From positions 3,729,501-3,793,500 of the forward strand of contig NZ_CP059560.1 of assembly GCF_017894385.1 (NCBI RefSeq): a DNA stretch of 64,000 nt. The letters are read 5' to 3'. The notes below the pieces were generated by a model. It was not told the origin of the DNA. It was given only the letters and a program-made list of their open reading frames with translations, and made no database searches. The DNA comes from Aromatoleum petrolei (GTDB lineage: Bacteria; Pseudomonadota; Gammaproteobacteria; Burkholderiales; Rhodocyclaceae). This document shows, one piece after another, positions 1 through 8,003 of the stretch (position 1 is its first letter; each line of letters opens with the position of its first letter). Position numbers and translations under genes: made by a program.

Positions 1-105
1 CGCGAGTACTTCGCCGACGCCAGCCACTTCACCTCGGCGGGCGAGCGGCTCGCGGCGGACGCGATCTTCGCCTACCTCGTGCGCCGCGGCCTGCCCGGCG
101 CCTGA
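1..105 (+). CDS. 3' end of a probable SGNH/GDSL-type hydrolase (partial)
   Basis: The window opens inside a reading frame whose last 34 residues are visible and end with TGA at 103-105. The tail contains DASHFTSAG, which fits the conserved C-terminal Asp-x-x-His block of SGNH hydrolases, where Asp and His complete the catalytic triad. The next gene, an AlgI-like acyltransferase, starts 6 bases later. SGNH proteins commonly pair with MBOAT proteins in polysaccharide O-acetylation, so a periplasmic acyl-transfer or esterase partner is the likely role. With only the tail visible this is an inference. Confidence 0.5.
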   Translation, partial: REYFADASHFTSAGERLAADAIFAYLVRRGLPGA

Positions 106-111
106 CCCGCG

Positions 112-1536
112 ATGTCCTTCCAGTCCCTGCATTTCCTGTTGTTCCTGTGTGCCGCGTTTGCGCTGAACCGGCATTTCCTGCGTCGCCCCGACGCGCGCAA
201 GAACGTGCTGCTCGCCGCCAGCTACTACTTCTACATGTGCTGGGACTGGCGCTATGCCGGCCTGCTGCTGCTGATGAGCGCGGTGAACTTCGTCGCCGGC
301 CGCAGGATCCACGACAGCGCCGACGCGCGCGCCCGCAAGCTGTGGCTCGCCTTCGCGCTCGGCGTCTCGCTCGGCGTGCTGGCCTGCTTCAAGTACGCGA
401 ACTTCTTCATCGACAGCGCCGCGCGCCTCGCCGCCTCCTTCGGCTTCGAGGCGGATCTACCCGTGCTGCAACTGCTGCTGCCGGTCGGCATCTCCTTCTT
501 CACCTTCCAGAGCCTCTCCTACACGCTCGACATCTTCCGCGGCCGCGAGCGCCCGACCGACAGCTTCCGCGACTTCGCGCTCTTCGTCGCCTTCTTCCCG
601 ACCGTGCTGTCCGGCCCGATCACGCGTGCGCGCCAGTTCCTGCCGCAGCTCGAACAGCCGCTGCCCGACAGCCGCGAGCGTGCCGAGGAGGGGCTGGTGC
701 TCATCCTGCGCGGCTTCGTGAAGAAGATGGCCTTCGCCGACGTGCTCGCCGTGCATCTGGTGAACCCCGCCTTCGCATCGCCGGCGGACTACTCGCCGCT
801 CTTCCTCCTCGTCGCCGTGTATGCCTTCAGCTTCCAGCTCTATATGGACCTCTCCGGCTACACCGACATCGCGCGCGGCGTCGCCAAGCTCCTCGGCTTC
901 GAGCTGCCGACCAACTTCGACCGCCCCTACCGGGCGACCAGCGTGTCGAACTTCTGGCAGCGCTGGCACACCTCGATGTCGGGCTTCTTCCGCGACTACC
1001 TGTACTTCGGCATCGGCGGCTCGCAACGCGGCAACGTGTATGTGAATCTCTACGTCACCTTCATCGCGATCGGGTGCTGGCACGGCGCGGGCTGGAACTT
1101 CGTGCTCTACGGCGTCATCCACGGCAGCTGCGTGTGCTTCGATCGCTGGCGCCGCGGCCGGCGCGCCGCGCGCGGGCTGCCGGCCGAACCGCAGGGCCTT
1201 GCGGCGCGCCTCGTCGCGATGTTCGTGACCTTCCACATCGTCGCGCTGTCGCGGATCCTGTTCCGCGCGCCCGACCTCGACGGCGCCGCCGCCTATGTTG
1301 CGGCGATGCTGCAGCCCGTCAGTGCCGTGCCGGCGGCCCCCTTCACCGCCGTCGGTATCGCGACGCTGCTCCTAGCGGCGCTGCTGCACACCCTGCCGCC
1401 GCGTCTTTTCGAGCACGCCGCCCGCGGCTACCTGCGCGCGCCGGTCGTGCTGCAGGGCGGGGCGCTCGCCGGCCTCGCGCTCGTCCTGCTGGCCTTCTCC
1501 TCGGGCGGGGCCTCCTTCATCTACTTCCAGTTCTGA
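112..1536 (+). CDS. MBOAT-family O-acyltransferase, AlgI-like
   Basis: A 474-residue polytopic membrane protein of the membrane-bound O-acyltransferase family, similar in layout to alginate O-acetylase AlgI. These proteins move an acyl group, usually acetyl, across the inner membrane for transfer to exported polysaccharide. Many hydrophobic segments are visible. The family signatures are the block NFWQRWHTSMSGFFRDY with His286, and GCWHGAGWNF with His324, the usual catalytic His. It starts 6 bases after the hydrolase tail and is followed by sugar-polymer genes, so the substrate is probably the polymer made by this cluster. The acyl donor and exact polymer cannot be read from the sequence. Confidence 0.88.
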   Translation: MSFQSLHFLLFLCAAFALNRHFLRRPDARKNVLLAASYYFYMCWDWRYAGLLLLMSAVNFVAGRRIHDSADARARKLWLAFALGVSLGVLACFKYANFFIDSAARLAASFGFEADLPVLQLLLPVGISFFTFQSLSYTLDIFRGRERPTDSFRDFALFVAFFPTVLSGPITRARQFLPQLEQPLPDSRERAEEGLVLILRGFVKKMAFADVLAVHLVNPAFASPADYSPLFLLVAVYAFSFQLYMDLSGYTDIARGVAKLLGFELPTNFDRPYRATSVSNFWQRWHTSMSGFFRDYLYFGIGGSQRGNVYVNLYVTFIAIGCWHGAGWNFVLYGVIHGSCVCFDRWRRGRRAARGLPAEPQGLAARLVAMFVTFHIVALSRILFRAPDLDGAAAYVAAMLQPVSAVPAAPFTAVGIATLLLAALLHTLPPRLFEHAARGYLRAPVVLQGGALAGLALVLLAFSSGGASFIYFQF

Positions 1537-1580
1537 GCCCGCAACCGGGCCCAGCCGAACACCTCCGGAGATTCGCCTCG

Positions 1581-2618
1581 ATGGGAGCCAGTTTTGTGAT
1601 CGACGACATGCAGACCCCGATCCGCGTGCTGCAGTCGCTGCGGCAGCAGGCCGACGACAACCCGTACGTGAAGCAGGTCGTCGCGGCGGTGTCGGCCCAC
1701 GCGGAGGTCGCGTGGTTCTCGTGGCGGACCGCGCTGTTCGGCCGCTACGACGTGCTGCACGTGCATTGGCCGGAATTCCTGCTGCGCGCGCCCGAACGCA
1801 GCCGGGGGTTGCAATACGCGCTCTTCCTCGCGCTGATCGCGCGTACCGCACTGTCGCGCCGCCCGATCGTGCGCACGCTGCACAACCTCGAGCCGCACGA
1901 AGGCGCCAACCGTGTCGAGCGCTTCCTGCTGGAACTCCTCGACCGCCACACGCGCATGTGGATCCGCCTCAACCCCGTCACCGCCGAGCGCGCGCCGCAG
2001 ACCGCGACCATCCTGCACGGCCATTACCGCGACTGGTTCGCGCGCTTCGACGTCCCCGACAGCGTGCCGGGCCGCCTGCTGTACTTCGGCCTGATTCGGC
2101 CCTACAAGGGCGTCGAAACCCTGCTCGACGCCTTCCTCGGTCTCGACCCCGACCTCGTTCCGGAAGCCGAGCTGCGCATCGTCGGGCATGCCTCGTCCGC
2201 AGCGCTGCGCGACCGCATCGTCGATGCCTGCAATGCCGACGCGCGCGTCGGTGCGCTGCTGAGCTACGTGGACGACGGTACGCTCGCGACCGAGATCGGC
2301 CAGGCCGAGCTCGTCGTGCTGCCCTTCCGCCGCATGCTCAACTCGGGTTCGCTGCTGCTCGCGCTGTCGCTCAACCGCCCGGTCCTGGTGCCGCGCAACG
2401 AGGCGAACGAGGCGTTGGCCGAGGAGGTCGGTCCCGGCTGGGTGTACCTGTACGACGGCGAGCTCGACGGCGATGTGCTGCTCGGCGCGCTGTGGCAGGT
2501 CAGGAACGTCCCGCGCACGCCGATGCCCGACTTCTCGCGCCGCGAATGGGCCGACGCCGGCGATCGCCACTACCGCGCCTACCTTGCCGCCCTCCGCGGC
2601 GAGGCGGTCGAGGCCTGA
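1581..2618 (+). CDS. GT-B fold glycosyltransferase
   Basis: A 345-residue glycosyltransferase, probably cytoplasmic and membrane-associated, adding a sugar to a lipid-linked repeat unit. The start at 1581 is chosen because CTCCGGAG lies about 10 bases upstream and the reading frame before it looks like shadow coding. Visible GT-B features are HVHWPEF near residue 62, RTLHNLEPHEG near 96, the Rossmann-like sugar-nucleotide domain beginning YFGLIRPYKGVETLL near 168, and a C-terminal NSGSLLLALSLNRPVL block near 254. The gene abuts the flippase gene: its TGA is followed directly by ATG. The donor sugar is not determinable from sequence alone. Confidence 0.8.
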   Translation: MGASFVIDDMQTPIRVLQSLRQQADDNPYVKQVVAAVSAHAEVAWFSWRTALFGRYDVLHVHWPEFLLRAPERSRGLQYALFLALIARTALSRRPIVRTLHNLEPHEGANRVERFLLELLDRHTRMWIRLNPVTAERAPQTATILHGHYRDWFARFDVPDSVPGRLLYFGLIRPYKGVETLLDAFLGLDPDLVPEAELRIVGHASSAALRDRIVDACNADARVGALLSYVDDGTLATEIGQAELVVLPFRRMLNSGSLLLALSLNRPVLVPRNEANEALAEEVGPGWVYLYDGELDGDVLLGALWQVRNVPRTPMPDFSRREWADAGDRHYRAYLAALRGEAVEA

Positions 2619-4112
2619 ATGAGCGGCGACAACGGTTCCGTGGCGGCGCCCGCTGTGGCCCCGGCAGTCCCGCGCCTGGGTCAGCTCGCCGCGCGCGGCG
2701 CGCTCCGCACGATGGGCGGCCAAGCGTGCAAGATCCTGCTGCAGTTCGGCGGCATCGTCGTGCTCGCCCGCCTACTTTCGCCGGGCGACTACGGCCTGCT
2801 CGCGATGGTCGCCGCGATCGTCGGGGTCGGCGAGGTGCTGCGCGACTTCGGCCTGTCTTCGGCCGCGGTGCAGGCGCGCAGCGTCTCGGTCCGGCAGCGC
2901 AGCAACCTCTTCTGGATCAACGCCGGCATCGGCCTGCTGCTCGCGCTTGCCGTGGCCGCCGCCGCACCGGCCATTGCCGCGTTCTACGCGCAGCCGGCCC
3001 TGCAGCCGATCGCGCAGGCGCTCGCGCCGACCTTCCTCATCAACGGGCTGGCGACGCAATACCGCGCCCAGCTCAACCGCGACATGCGCTTCGGCCGGCT
3101 CGCCGTCGCCGACGTGGGCGGGCAGGCGTTCGGGCTGGCCGCCGGCGTCACGCTCGCCTTGCGCGGCCACGGCCACTGGGCGCTCGTCGCCCAACAGCTC
3201 GTCCAGGCTTGCGCGACGCTTCTCCTACTCGTCGCGACGACCGGCTGGCGGCCGGGGCTGCCGCGTCGCGACGCCGCCATGGGCGAATTCCTGCGCTACG
3301 GCGGCAACCTGATGAGCACGCAGCTCGTCGTCTATCTCAGCCGCAACATCGACGCGTTGATCATCGGTCAGCGCTTCGGCGCCGAGCTGCTGGGCCTGTA
3401 CAACCGCGCCGCCCAGCTCCTGGCGCTGCCGCTCAACCAGCTGAACGCGCCGGCGACCTCGATCGCGCTGCCGGTGCTGTCCCGGCTGCGCGACGATCCC
3501 GCGCGCTACGACCGCTTCCTGCTGCATGGGCAGTCCGTGATGCTGCACGTCACGGTCGCAGTCTTCGCCTTCGCCGGCGCGCAGGCCGAACCGCTGATCC
3601 TGCTCGTGCTCGGCCCCCAGTGGGCGCCCGCCGTGCCGATCTTCCAGATCCTCGCGATCGGCGGCGTATTCCAGGCCGCCTCGCAGGCGAGCTACTGGGT
3701 CTTCCTGTCGAAGGGGCTCACCGCCTCGAACCTGCGCTTCACGCTCGTCTCCCGCCTGTTGCTGATCGCCGCCATCGTCTTCGGCGCGCAATGGGGCGCG
3801 CAGGGCGTCGCGGCGGCCTTTGCGGTCGGCGTCGCTCTGGGCTGGCTCGGCGGCCTCGTGTGGCTGCGCGCCTCGGGTGCGCCGGTCGGCGCGATGGGGC
3901 GCAACGGCCTGCGCGTGATGTTCGCCTACGGCCTGTGTGGCCTGGTGTCCGCTGCGACCGCGCTGCAGTGGGGGGGCTCGCTCGTCGGGCGCCTCGCGCT
4001 CGGCACCGCCGCGATGCTCGCCGCCTTCCTGCTGCTCGTCGCGCTGTGGCCGGCCTTCCGCCGCAGCCTCATGGACATCCTGCGCAGCCGCAGCCTGCTG
4101 CGTGCGGGCTGA
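2619..4112 (+). CDS. Wzx-like polysaccharide flippase (MOP superfamily)
   Basis: A 497-residue inner-membrane protein with about a dozen hydrophobic segments and the N-terminal pattern of oligosaccharide flippases (GGIVVLARLLSPGDYGLLAM near residues 46-65; LFWINAGIGLLL near 93). Family members flip undecaprenyl-linked repeat units to the periplasm for polymerisation. The ATG follows the glycosyltransferase stop codon with no gap, so the two are probably translationally coupled. The C-terminal third is richer in Ala/Leu and less conserved, as is usual in the family. The transported glycan is unknown but should be the product of the flanking genes. Confidence 0.85.
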   Translation: MSGDNGSVAAPAVAPAVPRLGQLAARGALRTMGGQACKILLQFGGIVVLARLLSPGDYGLLAMVAAIVGVGEVLRDFGLSSAAVQARSVSVRQRSNLFWINAGIGLLLALAVAAAAPAIAAFYAQPALQPIAQALAPTFLINGLATQYRAQLNRDMRFGRLAVADVGGQAFGLAAGVTLALRGHGHWALVAQQLVQACATLLLLVATTGWRPGLPRRDAAMGEFLRYGGNLMSTQLVVYLSRNIDALIIGQRFGAELLGLYNRAAQLLALPLNQLNAPATSIALPVLSRLRDDPARYDRFLLHGQSVMLHVTVAVFAFAGAQAEPLILLVLGPQWAPAVPIFQILAIGGVFQAASQASYWVFLSKGLTASNLRFTLVSRLLLIAAIVFGAQWGAQGVAAAFAVGVALGWLGGLVWLRASGAPVGAMGRNGLRVMFAYGLCGLVSAATALQWGGSLVGRLALGTAAMLAAFLLLVALWPAFRRSLMDILRSRSLLRAG

Positions 4113-4166
4113 ACGCTGCCGACGCGCGCCGCTCTCCACCCGACTCGAAACCCCCCGACCGAAACG

Positions 4167-4985
4167 ATGCTCACACGAATCCGATCCCTGCTCGAACCCG
4201 CGCCCAAGCCGCAGACGCCCGTCGCCGCGCCGCTGCCCTACCGTCACGTCGAACTGTTCCACTGGCGGCCTGCGGACGGCAGCGTGAACTTCGGCGACCA
4301 CCTGTCGCACGTCGTCGTCTCGCGCGTGCTGGGCCAGCGCGGCCTCACGCTCGACGACCAGGTCGAGCACTCCGGCCGCCTGCTCGCGATCGGCTCCGTG
4401 CTGCACTTCGCGCAGGACGACGACGTCGTGTGGGGGTCGGGCGTCAACGGCAAAGTGCCCGAATCCGCCTTCACCGCGCGGCGCCTCGACATCCGTGCGG
4501 TGCGCGGCCCGCTCAGCGAGGAATTCCTGCGCAGCCGCGGTCACCGCGTGCCGATGGTGTATGGCGACCCGGCCCTGCTGGTGCCCCATCTCTTCGGCGG
4601 TCGCTTCCGCCCGAGCGCGGAGAAGGCGCAGGTCTTCGTCCCCAACCTGCACGACCTCAGGCTCGTTGCCGGCCGGCCCGACGTGGTGTCGCCGCTCGCG
4701 GGCTGGAACACAGTGATCGCCGAGATCCTCAAGGCGCGCCTGGTGCTCGCCAGCTCGTTGCACGGCCTCGTCATCGCCGAGGCCTTCGGCATCCCGGCGC
4801 GCTACGTGCGCCTCAGCGAGACCGAGAACCTGTTCAAGTATCGCGACTACTACTACGGCACCGGGCGCACCGACTTCGAATACGCGCGCTCCATCCCCCA
4901 GGCGCTGGAGATGGGCGGCATGCCCGCCTTCGACTTCGACCCGCGGCCGCTCCTCGATGCGTTCCCGTGGGACCTGTGGCGCTGA
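4167..4985 (+). CDS. polysaccharide pyruvyl transferase family protein
   Basis: A 272-residue cytoplasmic enzyme with the marks of the polysaccharide pyruvyl transferase family: NFGDHLSH near residues 42-49 close to the N terminus, a central VRGPLSEEFLR block, and SSLHGLVIAEAFGIPA near 195-210. Family members add a ketal-linked pyruvate from phosphoenolpyruvate to a sugar, giving the polymer acidic groups. It lies 54 bases after the flippase and before UDP-glucose dehydrogenase, so its substrate is probably a residue of the same exopolysaccharide. Some family members have other sugar substrates, so specificity is open. Confidence 0.82.
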   Translation: MLTRIRSLLEPAPKPQTPVAAPLPYRHVELFHWRPADGSVNFGDHLSHVVVSRVLGQRGLTLDDQVEHSGRLLAIGSVLHFAQDDDVVWGSGVNGKVPESAFTARRLDIRAVRGPLSEEFLRSRGHRVPMVYGDPALLVPHLFGGRFRPSAEKAQVFVPNLHDLRLVAGRPDVVSPLAGWNTVIAEILKARLVLASSLHGLVIAEAFGIPARYVRLSETENLFKYRDYYYGTGRTDFEYARSIPQALEMGGMPAFDFDPRPLLDAFPWDLWR

Positions 4986-5041
4986 GCCGGCCCCCGCAGG
5001 GCGGATAAAGAAATGAATTCCGGACAACAGGGAGAAACCCC

Positions 5042-6364
5042 ATGAAACTCACCGTCATCGGCACCGGCTACGTCGGCCTCGTCTCCGGCGCCTGCCTCGC
5101 CGACGTGGGCAACGACGTGCTGTGCCTGGACGTCGACGCCGCCAAGATCCGCATCCTCGAGGAGGGCGGCATCCCGATCCACGAGCCCGGCCTGCTCGAG
5201 ATCGTGCGACGCAACGTCGAGGCCGGGCGCCTCGCCTTCACGACCGACGCCGAGCGCGCCGCACGCCACGGCGAGATCCAGTTCATCGCCGTCGGCACCC
5301 CGCCCGACGAAGACGGCTCCGCCGACCTGCAGTACGTGCTCGCCGCCGCACGCGCCATCGGCCGCCACATGGACGGCTACCGCGTGATCGTCGACAAATC
5401 CACGGTCCCCGTCGGCACCGGCGACAAGGTGCGCGCCGCGATCGCCGGCGAACTCGCCGCGCGTGGCGTCGATCTGCCCTTCTCGGTCGTCTCCAACCCC
5501 GAGTTCCTCAAGGAAGGCGCCGCGGTGGACGATTTCATGCGTCCCGACCGCATCGTCGTCGGTGCCGACGACGAGCGCGCTATCGCGCTGATGCGCCGGC
5601 TCTACGCCCCCTTCCAGCGCAAGCACGACAAGCTCGTGTTCATGGACGTGCGCTCGGCCGAACTGACGAAGTACGCCGCCAACGCGATGCTCGCGACGCG
5701 CATCAGCTTCATGAACGAACTCGCGAACCTCGCCGAGGCGCTCGGCGCCGACATCGAGCTCGTGCGCCAGGGCATCGGCTCCGACCCGCGCATCGGTTGG
5801 CACTTCCTCTACGCCGGCTGCGGCTACGGCGGCTCGTGCTTCCCCAAGGACGTCAAGGCGCTGATCCGCAGCGCCTCCGAGCACGGCCGCGAGCTCAAGG
5901 TGCTCACCGCGGTCGAGGCCGCGAACGGCGCGCAGAAGCACGTGCTGGTCGACAAGATCGTGCGCCGCTTCGGCGAGGACCTCTCCGGCCGCCGCTTCGC
6001 GCTGTGGGGCCTCGCCTTCAAGCCCGACACCGACGACATGCGCGACGCCCCCAGCCGCGTACTGATCGACGAGCTCTTCCGCCGCGGCGCGCGCATCACC
6101 GCCTACGACCCCGTGGCGATGGGCGAAGCGGAACGCATCTTCGGCGACGAGCCGCGCCTCGCCTACGCCGGCCGGCCGAAGAGCGCACTCGAAGGGGCCG
6201 ACGCGCTCGTGATCGTCACCGAGTGGAAGGAATTCCGCAGCCCCGACTTCGAAGCGATCCGCAGCCGCCTGCGCCAGCCGGTGATCTTCGACGGCCGCAA
6301 CATGTACGAACCCGGGCGCATGCGCGACGAAGGCATCGAGTACTTCGGCATCGGGCGCGCCTGA
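5042..6364 (+). CDS. ugd: UDP-glucose 6-dehydrogenase
   Basis: A 440-residue cytoplasmic enzyme that oxidises UDP-glucose to UDP-glucuronate with two NAD+. The N terminus has the nucleotide-binding motif GTGYVG at residues 7-12. The catalytic cysteine is Cys266 within [10 protein letters not shown], and the third domain contains [18 protein letters not shown]. Length and domain order (NAD domain, helical dimer domain, UDP domain) are normal for the family. AGGGAGA precedes the ATG closely. It supplies glucuronic acid for the adjacent exopolysaccharide genes. UDP-ManNAc or GDP-mannose dehydrogenases are related, but the motif set favours Ugd. Confidence 0.93.
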   Translation: MKLTVIGTGYVGLVSGACLADVGNDVLCLDVDAAKIRILEEGGIPIHEPGLLEIVRRNVEAGRLAFTTDAERAARHGEIQFIAVGTPPDEDGSADLQYVLAAARAIGRHMDGYRVIVDKSTVPVGTGDKVRAAIAGELAARGVDLPFSVVSNPEFLKEGAAVDDFMRPDRIVVGADDERAIALMRRLYAPFQRKHDKLVFMDVRSAELTKYAANAMLATRISFMNELANLAEALGADIELVRQGIGSDPRIGWHFLYAGCGYGGSCFPKDVKALIRSASEHGRELKVLTAVEAANGAQKHVLVDKIVRRFGEDLSGRRFALWGLAFKPDTDDMRDAPSRVLIDELFRRGARITAYDPVAMGEAERIFGDEPRLAYAGRPKSALEGADALVIVTEWKEFRSPDFEAIRSRLRQPVIFDGRNMYEPGRMRDEGIEYFGIGRA

Positions 6365-6448
6365 GCCCTTCCCACATCAACCCCCGCAAGCGTGCGGCCG
6401 TGCGCCGCGCGGCGGGGCTCCCTTTTCATTCATGAGAGAGGTGTCGCT

Positions 6449-7552
6449 ATGGCAAAAGCAATGATTCTGGCCGCGGGGCAGGGCACGCGGGTGCGCCCGC
6501 TGACGAAGAACGTGCCCAAGCCGATGGTGCCGATCCTCGGCAAGCCGGTGCTGGAATACCTGATCGAGCATCTCGCGCGCTTCGGCGTGAACGAGATCAT
6601 GATCAACGTCGCCTTCAACCACCACAAGATCGAGGACTACTTCCGCGACGGCCACCGCTGGGGCGTCGAGATCGGCTACTCCTACGAAGGCGTGCGCGAC
6701 CACGGCGAGATCGTGCCGAAGGCGCTCGGCTCGGCCGGCGGCATGCGCCGCATCCAGGACTTCGGCGGCTTCTTCGACGAAACCACGCTGGTGATCTGCG
6801 GCGACGCGCTGATCGACCTCGACATCCGCGCTGCGCTGGATGAGCACCGCCACAAGAAGGCGCTCGCGAGCGTCGTCACGCTAGAGGTCCCGCGCGAGCA
6901 GGTCCGGAACTACGGCGTCGTCGTCACCGACGCGAACGGCCGCGTGAAGTCCTTCCAGGAAAAACCCGCACCTGCCGCCGCGAAATCCACGCTCGCGAGC
7001 ACCGGCATCTACATCTTCGAGCCGGAAGTCATCGACCTCATCCCGCCGGGACGCGAGTTCGACATCGGCAGCGAGCTCTTCCCGCTGCTCGTCGCGGAGG
7101 AGCGTCCCTTCTACGCCCAGACCCGCTTCTTCAACTGGATCGACATCGGCCGCCTCACCGACTACTGGGCCGTCCTTCAGCGCGTGCTGCGCGGCGAGGT
7201 CGCGCAGATGGACATGCCCGGCACCGAGATCCGCCCCGGCGTGTGGGTGGGCCTCAACACCTCCATCGAGTGGGACAGCGTTCAGGTCGTCGGCCCCGTC
7301 TATATCGGCTCGGGCGTACGCATCGACCCGGGCGTCTCGGTCATCGGGCCCACCTGGATCGGCCACGGCAGCCACCTGCGCGCCGGCTCGCGGGTCGAGC
7401 GCAGCATCCTGTTCGAATACACGCGGGTCGGCGAGGGGCAGCGCTTCAGCGAAAAGATCCTCTCGCCGCAGTACTGCGTGGACCGCTCCGGCGAAACGCT
7501 CTACGTCGGCGACGATCGCACCGAGCTGCGCTGGGGCGACGCCCGGGCCTGA
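6449..7552 (+). CDS. sugar-nucleotide pyrophosphorylase with left-handed beta-helix domain
   Basis: A 367-residue nucleotidyltransferase. The N terminus carries the signature LAAGQGTRVRPLTKNVPKPM at residues 7-26, where NTP and sugar phosphate bind. The C-terminal third (about 255-340) shows hexad-like repeats typical of a left-handed beta-helix (VWVGLNTSIEW, VYIGSGVRIDPGV, TWIGHGSHLRAGS). Related proteins are mannose-1-phosphate guanylyltransferase or glucose-1-phosphate thymidylyl/uridylyltransferase; the specificity is not clear. The start at 6449 is chosen for the GAGAGAGG ribosome site at 6434-6441. It probably supplies an activated hexose for the upstream polymer genes. Confidence 0.82.
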   Translation: MAKAMILAAGQGTRVRPLTKNVPKPMVPILGKPVLEYLIEHLARFGVNEIMINVAFNHHKIEDYFRDGHRWGVEIGYSYEGVRDHGEIVPKALGSAGGMRRIQDFGGFFDETTLVICGDALIDLDIRAALDEHRHKKALASVVTLEVPREQVRNYGVVVTDANGRVKSFQEKPAPAAAKSTLASTGIYIFEPEVIDLIPPGREFDIGSELFPLLVAEERPFYAQTRFFNWIDIGRLTDYWAVLQRVLRGEVAQMDMPGTEIRPGVWVGLNTSIEWDSVQVVGPVYIGSGVRIDPGVSVIGPTWIGHGSHLRAGSRVERSILFEYTRVGEGQRFSEKILSPQYCVDRSGETLYVGDDRTELRWGDARA

Positions 7553-7576
7553 GTCACCGCAGGCGCAGCGGACGGG

Positions 7577-7613
7577 GGGCGACCTGCGGCGCTCGACCGC
7601 TGCCGTGTCGCCC
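7577..7613 (+). terminator. possible weak terminator hairpin after the pyrophosphorylase gene
   Basis: GGGCGAC (7577-7583) can pair with GTCGCCC (7607-7613) across a 23-base loop, followed by a short CTTT. A second inverted repeat, CCGCAGG / CCTGCGG, overlaps it. The long loop and weak T-run make this tentative. The rest of the 7553-7793 gap shows no gene I can support; it contains an AT-rich patch (TTTGTATATAT near 7673) that could hold a promoter for the small downstream gene. Confidence 0.25.
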
Positions 7614-7793
7614 GCCTTTACAAACTGCTTCACTCTTGTGGCGGGAACTACCGCTCTGTACGGTATGTCTTTGTATATATGGCAGGTTCGCGTTCGTGGC
7701 GCGGATCATGCTTTGCGATTTGCAGGGGGACTGATCCTCGGTCCTCGAACAGTTCCGGCGGAGATCGCGATCGTGACATACCAAGGAACCGAG

Positions 7794-7952
7794 ATGCGCG
7801 TGGATTGGGTGATGCGTCAGTACGTGGAAACGATCATCCAATACCTCGCCCGGGGCGGCGACCGGGCGAGCGCACGAACCAACATGACCGAACGCGGCGT
7901 CCCGCTGCAAGTGCAGGAGCGGGTTTTCGAAGGCCACGCCGTGCTGCAGTGA
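7794..7952 (+). CDS. small hypothetical protein, 52 residues
   Basis: I do not recognise this protein. It begins MRVDWVMRQYVETIIQYLARGG and is basic and hydrophilic without a signal peptide or clear membrane segment. The start at 7794 is supported by AAGGA at 7783-7787, six bases before ATG. The open frame continues upstream to 7605, but that part has no ribosome site and poor coding character. The gene is isolated and converges on oligopeptidase A, with a hairpin between the two stop codons. The repeated ER/ERV pattern near the end (TERGVPLQVQERVFEG) suggests a compact folded domain, but no function can be assigned. Confidence 0.5.
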   Translation: MRVDWVMRQYVETIIQYLARGGDRASARTNMTERGVPLQVQERVFEGHAVLQ

Positions 7953-7967
7953 CACAGGCAGCAGGCC

Positions 7968-7997
7968 GCGAGGGCTCCTGAACCGGGAGCCCCCGCG
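7968..7997. terminator. bidirectional hairpin between convergent genes
   Basis: GCGAGGGCTCC pairs with GGAGCCCCCGC with one mismatch around a 6-7 base loop. It lies between the small gene ending at 7952 and the oligopeptidase stop at 8004. There is no clear T-run on either side, so it may act as a Rho-assisted or weak terminator for both convergent genes. Confidence 0.5.
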
Positions 7998-8003
7998 ACA
8001 GCC

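Noticed and set aside
147..2618. An 823-residue frame covering the MBOAT and glycosyltransferase genes
   Set aside because: Only its last 345 codons (from 1581) show family sequence; the first part is Arg/Ala-rich shadow of the MBOAT gene.
1712..5008. A 1098-residue frame across glycosyltransferase, flippase and pyruvyl transferase genes
   Set aside because: It is an out-of-frame shadow with Arg/Pro/Ala-rich sequence and no motifs, typical of high-G+C DNA.
6365..6448. Hairpin between ugd and the pyrophosphorylase as a terminator
   Set aside because: G/C-rich sequence can fold in several ways but no stable stem ends at the T-run; the genes are probably co-transcribed.
7605..7793. Longer start for the 52-residue gene
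   Set aside because: The upstream part has no ribosome site and weak coding character; the ATG at 7794 has both.
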